Shown one piece after another: positions 57,996 through 64,000 of a stretch of DNA of 64,000 bases. The position numbers were made by a program, and so were the translations under genes. A model generated the notes under the pieces. The model was not told where the DNA came from and did not search any database. It saw only the letters and a list, made by a program, of their open reading frames with translations. Position 1 is the stretch's first letter; every line of letters begins with the position of its first letter. This stretch comes from Branchiostoma floridae (Eukaryota; Chordata; Leptocardii; Amphioxiformes; Branchiostomatidae), in NCBI RefSeq assembly GCF_000003815.2, contig NC_049981.1, positions 10,629,771 through 10,693,770 on the forward strand, read 5' to 3'.

Positions 57996-60900
57996 ATGAT
58001 ATCGCGATCAGAGAGCATAAAGAAATCCTTCAGGCGGCGGAGGAGCTTGGTGACCGCAGCGGACGACCAGGCGAGCCCGGCGGCGGTGGTGAAGAAGCCG
58101 CCCCTCCGCCGGCGTCCCTCCCTCGCCTCGATGCAGGAGCTGCGCCAGAGCGTCCGACTCAAGCTGGACGATCACAAGAGAAGACACAGAAGTCTGGTAG
58201 AAGTTGGCAGCGATGAGGAAATACCAGAATCTCCACCAGATCAGAAAATCACAGGGTAAATGATCGAAAATGTTTAAAAAATTCCATGTTTATATGCCCC
58301 CCTCCCACTGCAGCATGTTTTGGGACGCCCAGGGTTTATTTATTTTTCGAATCTTACAATACAAAGCTACATGTTTTTCCCATTGTTTAATGGTGTAGAA
58401 GAAAACAAACTGCAGTTCGGTAGATTACAAACACCACCACAACATCAGGTTTCAAAAATATTTACATCAGGTTGAAGAATATTCCTGGAGTTCTATAACG
58501 TTAACGTTTTACATGTTCACCTACGGACATGTAAAAACCACACCCTTAGGTTAGAACTTAGGGTTAGGGTTACAGGACTCTAGGTAATTATCTTCAAGTA
58601 GATGTAAGGTGGAAAATGTTTTGCCCGCATCTTATCATTGGTGTTTTAGCCTAAAACTCGAAACAACCATGAACACTTCATTCTCTCCCGATTAGTAAAT
58701 CCCCACAATTACAAAAATTTCCCCATTTCTGAAAGTGATTATGCAAGTCTCTTACTAGTAATTGTCTTGCCTATTATGAATATAATGCAGTCTTCTTTAT
58801 TATAGAGGCAATATGATCTTATCATGTTTGAACTAAGTTGAACTTTTCCGTTGTAAACCTCATGAACATGACTTGTTCCAGTATGAAACCAAGGTTTGTC
58901 CGTCGCCCGTCCCTAAGAAGCCTGAAAGCCAGTCTACCCTACAACCTGCGCATGAGACGCCAGCCCAGCCTGGTAGAGGCCGTGGACGAAAAGGCCAGTC
59001 CCGTGGTCGCCACTTCGGCCAAAGTCCGCAGACGTCCGTCCTTCAAGATGATTCGCAACCAGCTGGCCGAGCGCGGCGTCGGGAGGGAGCTGTCCGGACT
59101 GAAAAGGAAAGCGAGCAGCGTTGTTCGAGCGGCTACAAACACGCTCGGAGCATTGCCAAATGTAAGTACACAGGGACTATGGTACTAGACGTCATTGGGG
59201 GCAATCTCCAGATCCCTGGCCCTGATAAGATTTGAAATGTCTGTGAAGTGTGATGCTGATAGAGAATTTAGTTTAGAAAATAAGAAATTAACAAACGTTA
59301 CCTGTTTGTCTTACAATTGCACAACAGGGTTCTAACCAGTTAGCTGGGGCAACGATCGCAAGGAGAAAATCGTAATTTTATTTTCTCTGCGACCTTGGGG
59401 CGGGCCCCATTGGGCTAAACGGTATTTGCGTATCCGTTCCGTGGAGATACCCCTTCCTCCGTTTTTTTGCACGTCCCTGGCTTCCCTGGAGTCTTGCACA
59501 CTGCACCGTGCCGTTCGCGATCTCCGCTTTCCCCAAAGTAGCCCGAAAGGCGATCTTTGTCAACGGATCGCTATGCCTAAGTCATACCGCCCGCCATCTT
59601 GGAACACTTCATAGATCTTTGTCGATGTTCGGGACAGGCTTCGCCAACGCTCCGGAGCCTTTCCGGCTATTCCCGAAGCGCCTCCGACCATAGCCGGAAA
59701 GGCTTTGGACATCGACGAAGATCGACGAAGTGATCCAAGATGGCGGTCGTTGCCCCAGCTACTAACCAGTATGTTATTCTAGTGTAGAATAAACATTATC
59801 TTTCAAATGGTTAAAATTTGTAGGAATCAACCAAATTTTCTCAGTATGATAAATTGATATCTACTGCTGGTTATTCTTTTTCCTGGATTTCTTCATGTTA
59901 CGGCTTGATTTCTGAAGTTATTGCATTTTGCTGTTGTCCCCAGAAATTCAACATAAACAACCAGAAACGCCAGCGGTTGGTCGACACGTGTGAGGTTTCC
60001 TCACCGGACACGACGGTCGGTTATCGCTACAGGTCAGTTCGACAAACTGTGTTGTAAAAGAGTATCTGTGCTTTGAGTTTTTGCCTTCATATAAAATATA
60101 CTGTAAATGCAGAAATATTCGCGGTGGATTAATATTCGCGGTTTTCGCGGCGGCCGCTTCACCGCGAAATTAAATCCACCGCGAATATTTCGTCTGCTGG
60201 CGCCGCCTAAGGTGCCCCTTTTCCGCTCCATGTACATACTACTACTGTCTTTGTCACTGTATAATGAAATGTTTGACATACTTACTACGGTGAAGACACA
60301 CATGTAATTTTTTCATACGACCAACTGTATTACAGTACTGTACCGTATGTTCACCATGATACAAAGGTCGTACTACTGTATACTATTACGTATTGAGAGG
60401 GTAGATACGATTAGATCAGTAACAGTGGCTCACGCAAGAACAAGTCAAAAGCATGGAAACTGTTCTATCCGTCTGTATAGGACCCTTACCGGGTAACCAG
60501 CAAGTGTTTTCCGACTGGCGGTTTGTAGAGGCGCCGGGTTTTACACGGCAGTTCGTGACTACAGTGCAGTGCTGAAAATGCATTGAATTTCGCGGGATGG
60601 CGCTACCGCGAAATTAAATCCACCGCGAAATGTCCATTTTGCCGCTACCGCGAAATTAAATCCCCGCGAAATTAAATGCATTTACAGTAGTTAAAAGTGT
60701 CATATTGATGTCAATGTCAGGGCTCGAAGTTAACTATGTCCCGATGTCACGGGGCCACTAAAATTTAGGCCGGGACAACTGAAAAATCTTTTTGGGACAC
60801 TTTGGGGACAATAGGAAAATAATCAATGAATCAACATCAGAATGTCCGATCTCCCCGCGCCCGCGGTTGCCAGGCGTGCGTACTCTGACTTACAGTTGTT

Positions 60901-62358
60901 GTAATACATAATTTCTGAAAATAGGGTTGGGACAGTCCATCCTCACTTCGGGACAGTTGAAATTTATTTTTGGGACAATGCTGGGACAGTAGGAAAAAAA
61001 GTTAATTTTGAGGCCTGCAATGTACATGTATGGTGCTGATTACTTTGGAGGTGGTGGAGGAGGTGTTTATGGTGGTGGTGGTCTGAAAGATGTGTTATTC
61101 CCAAATGACGTTGTTTTCCTTCGAATCTTACTGTTTCCCACCCCGCCGCTAACCTCCTCCTGACCCCAGTATCCTAACTCAACCCATAAACAGGACCATA
61201 CGGAACCCCTCCCCCTTCACCCCTGTACGACAAAGTAGTACGGCCCAGCGGCGGTCGGTACGGCGCAGCGCTCGCAGGAGGTCGCGGGCATCAGCCACTC
61301 CCTCCGCCAGTCCTGCGTCTCTATTGGCCACTCCTGACGGGCCTTTGACACCAATGAGGTTTGTTTGTCTGTCTGTTTGTAAATAGTAAAATACATTTGA
61401 ATTTGTACATCCCCTTAATCATAAAAGGTGTATTCAAAAATTGTAAATCCTTTCAAAAATTGTAAAGCCAATGTGTACTGTTGTAACATCCTTTACAGGT
61501 TCAGACCTTACATCTTATACCTGCTCATACTCATGGTAGTATTGATACATAATGATATGTCAGTAAAATGATGAAGTGTCATTTTTGGCCATCAGTAATT
61601 TACCTGACAAATAAGGTATATGTGTGCCTGAAAAAGAGCTAATGTGTTTTTCGAGCCTAAATTTTGGTTGTAGTTTGGATGTTTCACTGGTACAGGTGCA
61701 AGAGCACGCAATGATATGTATGATGTGCACTACCAGGATGATCCAACAGGAGGCTCTGTCCAACAGGGCCTGTTACATCAAGTTTGACAGCCCAGGGAAG
61801 GATCTAGACCTCACCTTCAACAGGACTGTCTCTAACGTCTCCACGGAGCTCAGCAGAGCAGACGACCCTAAATGTGAGTCCCAGTTTATTTCAAACTCCA
61901 TGGAGCTTTAGATGCTTGAGACTTGTAGTTAAGTTGTAGCATGAAATCCAGCCATTTTGAACTTCTCTCAAACTGTTGCATTTCAGTAAAGGTTAGAGCA
62001 AACTGAAGCTGAAGAAGCCTGGATCTTAGGCTACAAAAAAACTGTTAACTCATCTAAGTATGTGGGGTACTCAAATTTCACTGCAAGATGAAAAGAGTTT
62101 GCTATATCTTTGAATTTGCGACAGAAACAATGGTAGCAACATAATCACTGAATGGAAAGTAGAACAGAGCCACCACAACACATTCTGAATTTCAGTACAA
62201 AACACAGTCAGTGAAAATTTTGCAAAATTTTTGTTTTAGCTTTCAAACATCTTTTAAAATTTATCTTTTTTCTACTTTCAGCCATTTCCCTGGATGAAGC
62301 TGTGATCTGTAATCTGATGACCAAGCTGAACTCAAAAGTGTCCGTCAAAGACAACTGA
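57996..62358 (+). CDS. Basic protein with repeated RRxS motifs, probable mitotic/nuclear protein (unrecognised family)
   Basis: Six exons with consistent phases: 57996-58255, 58882-59161, 59944-60032, 61194-61358, 61674-61873, 62282-62358 (TGA); 356 aa. The N-terminal two exons hold six RRxS-type sites (RRRRSLV, RRRPSLA, RRHRSLV, RRPSLR, RRQPSLV, RRRPSF), consensus for Aurora/PKA-type kinases. They also repeat a ~40-residue module: SLVTAADDQASPAAV...RRRPS is echoed by SLVEAVDEKASPVVA...RRRPS. Exon 4 is Arg/Ser-rich with two TP sites (FTPVRQ, LATPDGPLTP), possible CDK sites. The C-terminus (ISLDEAVICNLMTKLNSKV) may be helical. No signal peptide or membrane segment. General resemblance to small mitotic regulators such as PIMREG is only compositional, and I do not claim homology. 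The fifth-exon acceptor (TTGTAG|T) was chosen because it alone preserves frame. Confidence 0.65.
60101..60687. mobile_element. MITE with TA target site (copy 2, longer)
   Basis: Same inverted ends CTGTAAATGCA / TGCATTTACAG and the same CGCGGTGGATTAAT and GCGAAATTAAATCC internal repeats as copy 1 at 11155-11362, flanked by TA (60099-60100, 60688-60689). It is 587 bp because a ~370-bp unrelated middle segment (about 60195-60585) separates the two halves. Lies in the intron between exons 59944-60032 and 61194-61358. Confidence 0.8.
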
Positions 62359-64000
62359 GACCGCAACACAAGGGGTGATACATGTACACAGTGTCTTCTA
62401 TCTAAATTTCATCTTCTATCATCTATGTACTCTGTCTTTGGGCCAACCCTCATGTCATTCCTCAAAATCATGCCAAGAATTAACAAACGATTTATGTAAT
62501 ATGTTACATAATCTTACTGGACTGTGTCAAATAGTGCCAGGCATTTGCAAAGTTGTGCCAATCAGTATTTTGCTTAAAAATGGCACGAAATTGAACTTGT
62601 ATCAAACTGAGTATGTAACATTCTGTGCATGGCCATTTTGTTTGGCTCATCTAGGATTTGTGTGGAAATGTGTAAGTGTGACTGCAATGGATGATTGCCA
62701 TAGATTTAGAAAGTTAGTGCAATTTCCTAACACACTATGGCACATTCCAGTGAGATACCAGCTGTAGCACTTTCTCAAAATGTGCTGTTTATCTAAGTGT
62801 TATATCTCTCTGTCAGTCATAGATATAGCAAAATCATTAAAAATTAGGGGTAGTCTCCACGCTGTCACCATGACATATTTTTTGTCAAACCTCCAACATT
62901 TCTGTCTCTTATATGTTGTTACATTATTTTGTGTTTTGTATCTTTAAACAATATCGGTATGTGAGAAACGGAAAATGTCATTAATGTGGCCAAAGTCTTT
63001 AACTGGTTCAACAAATATTGTTCAAGCTTGCTCTATTTTGTACCACTTAATAGAATTGTATGTACATGTATTGTTTTTAATGTTTTTCACTTTTTGTTGC
63101 GTCTTGCTAAAATGCTGCCAGTTTGTTTGGATTATCCAAACAGTGCATATATAACGAATAACGAATAATAATGTCTGAAATCCGCTTGCTTTTAAATGCC
63201 AAGTCAGCTTGATTTAATTACATATCAATCATGGAACTAACGACAATTATGGTATTATGGTATTATGATTTGAGTTTAAATCAGTACAATGAGAATTTGA
63301 TATGAAAATCTTTCTGGTGGAAGAAGTTATATCTGTTGCTAACCGACGTCTTTCTATAAAGGTTTTATTTTTGTAACACATTTGTATTTATCAATAACTT
63401 CTCATGCTACCTAAAACTAATGATACATATATCTTTTTTATATCATCAACTCAATTTTTATAAGAGTAGGCCTAGGAAAAATTGTGTTTCCAATTATGCT
63501 CCTTTAAAAAGATTAGGGTCAGTGGGTAGACTTGTTATAGTCTTCAAAAATTGCGGCCTAGAACTACTACATTTTTGCAATGTACAAAACAGCTATTCAT
63601 GGAACAAGCAAAAGTATATTGATAAATTGACAATGTGTAGCACAAATTGTATTTTCCAATTTATCAATAAGTATAAATTGTATTTATCAAACTGTTGAAA
63701 GCCCTTATCAGTTAACAGTGTGAAATGCAATAAGTTTTCATGCAGAAATTAGAAACAAAGAGCTGACTAAAAATGGCAAAGGTTGGCAGGTTTTTGCTTG
63801 GGTTGTTTGGTAAACCGGAAACACATTTCTTGCATAGGCCTTATATATAGACAACTATATAGCCAACTAACGGGACATCTCATGTACATTGTATACTAAA
63901 ATAGGATAATACAGGGTATACCAATTCTATAGCCAGACTGAATACTTAGAATAGTGTTAAAGGCAACATGTTCTAAAATACACCTGCAAGACTTTTGAGC
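62359..64000 (+). other. 3' UTR and intergenic DNA, nothing further recognised
   Basis: AT-rich sequence without recognisable coding potential; the open frames up to 130 codons show no domain, splice or composition support. Includes the presumed 3' UTR of the preceding gene. A short inverted pair TTGATAAATTG / CAATTTATCAA lies at about 63618-63667. Confidence 0.4.

Noticed and set aside
58540-58575. Telomere-like TTAGGG motifs
   Set aside because: Only two to three imperfect units; too short to be an interstitial telomere array.

Overview
The window looks like chordate nuclear DNA, most likely a cephalochordate (amphioxus). It has long intron-rich genes with GT-AG junctions, animal-specific proteins, and introns and intergenic DNA full of small, well preserved DNA transposons and tRNA-derived SINEs. 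There are no bacterial-style operons. A 100-bp N run at 20241-20340 is an assembly gap. The species call is inference; the gene structures were read by hand from the sequence.

Layout. (1) 3-17023 (+): 3' part of a class V myosin gene, covering the coiled-coil tail and the whole dilute/cargo-binding domain; the motor lies upstream of the window. (2) 17.0-34.0 kb: gene-poor, repeat-rich DNA. Its main structure is a pair of nearly identical ~2.6-kb Helentron-like (non-autonomous Helitron-like) elements in inverted, tail-to-tail orientation (24643-27273 and 29230-31762), inserted into degenerate tandem-repeat DNA. A collagen-like secreted-protein first exon (minus strand) lies beside the second copy. 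(3) 34055-56554 (+): a leucine-rich-repeat gene resembling LRRC71, with two alternative first exons and 15 shared coding exons. Its 10.5-kb first intron holds a ~7.8-kb DNA transposon. (4) 57996-62358 (+): a 356-aa basic protein with repeated RRxS motifs and a cell-cycle-type promoter. No gene was recognised after that.

The most interesting system is the transposon at about 38135-45915. It carries two convergent, apparently intact, intron-containing genes. One encodes a 492-aa transposase with an N-terminal THAP zinc finger and a DDE_Tnp_4-type catalytic domain (minus strand). The other encodes a 601-aa protein combining a SWIM zinc finger, a YqaJ/lambda-exonuclease-type PD-(D/E)XK nuclease and a C-terminal PHD finger (plus strand). 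As I recall, pairing a DDE transposase with a YqaJ nuclease is the hallmark of the eukaryotic ISL2EU (formerly IS4EU) superfamily. Its introns have themselves been hit by a 121-bp hairpin MITE with a 9-bp target duplication and by a ~0.8-kb SINE with an 11-bp target duplication.

Other notable structures are a 40-bp minisatellite that repeats a myosin splice-donor site, a 1.58-kb inverted-repeat transposon with a 6-bp target duplication in an LRRC71-like intron, two MITEs of one TA-target family 49 kb apart, and several further palindromic elements.
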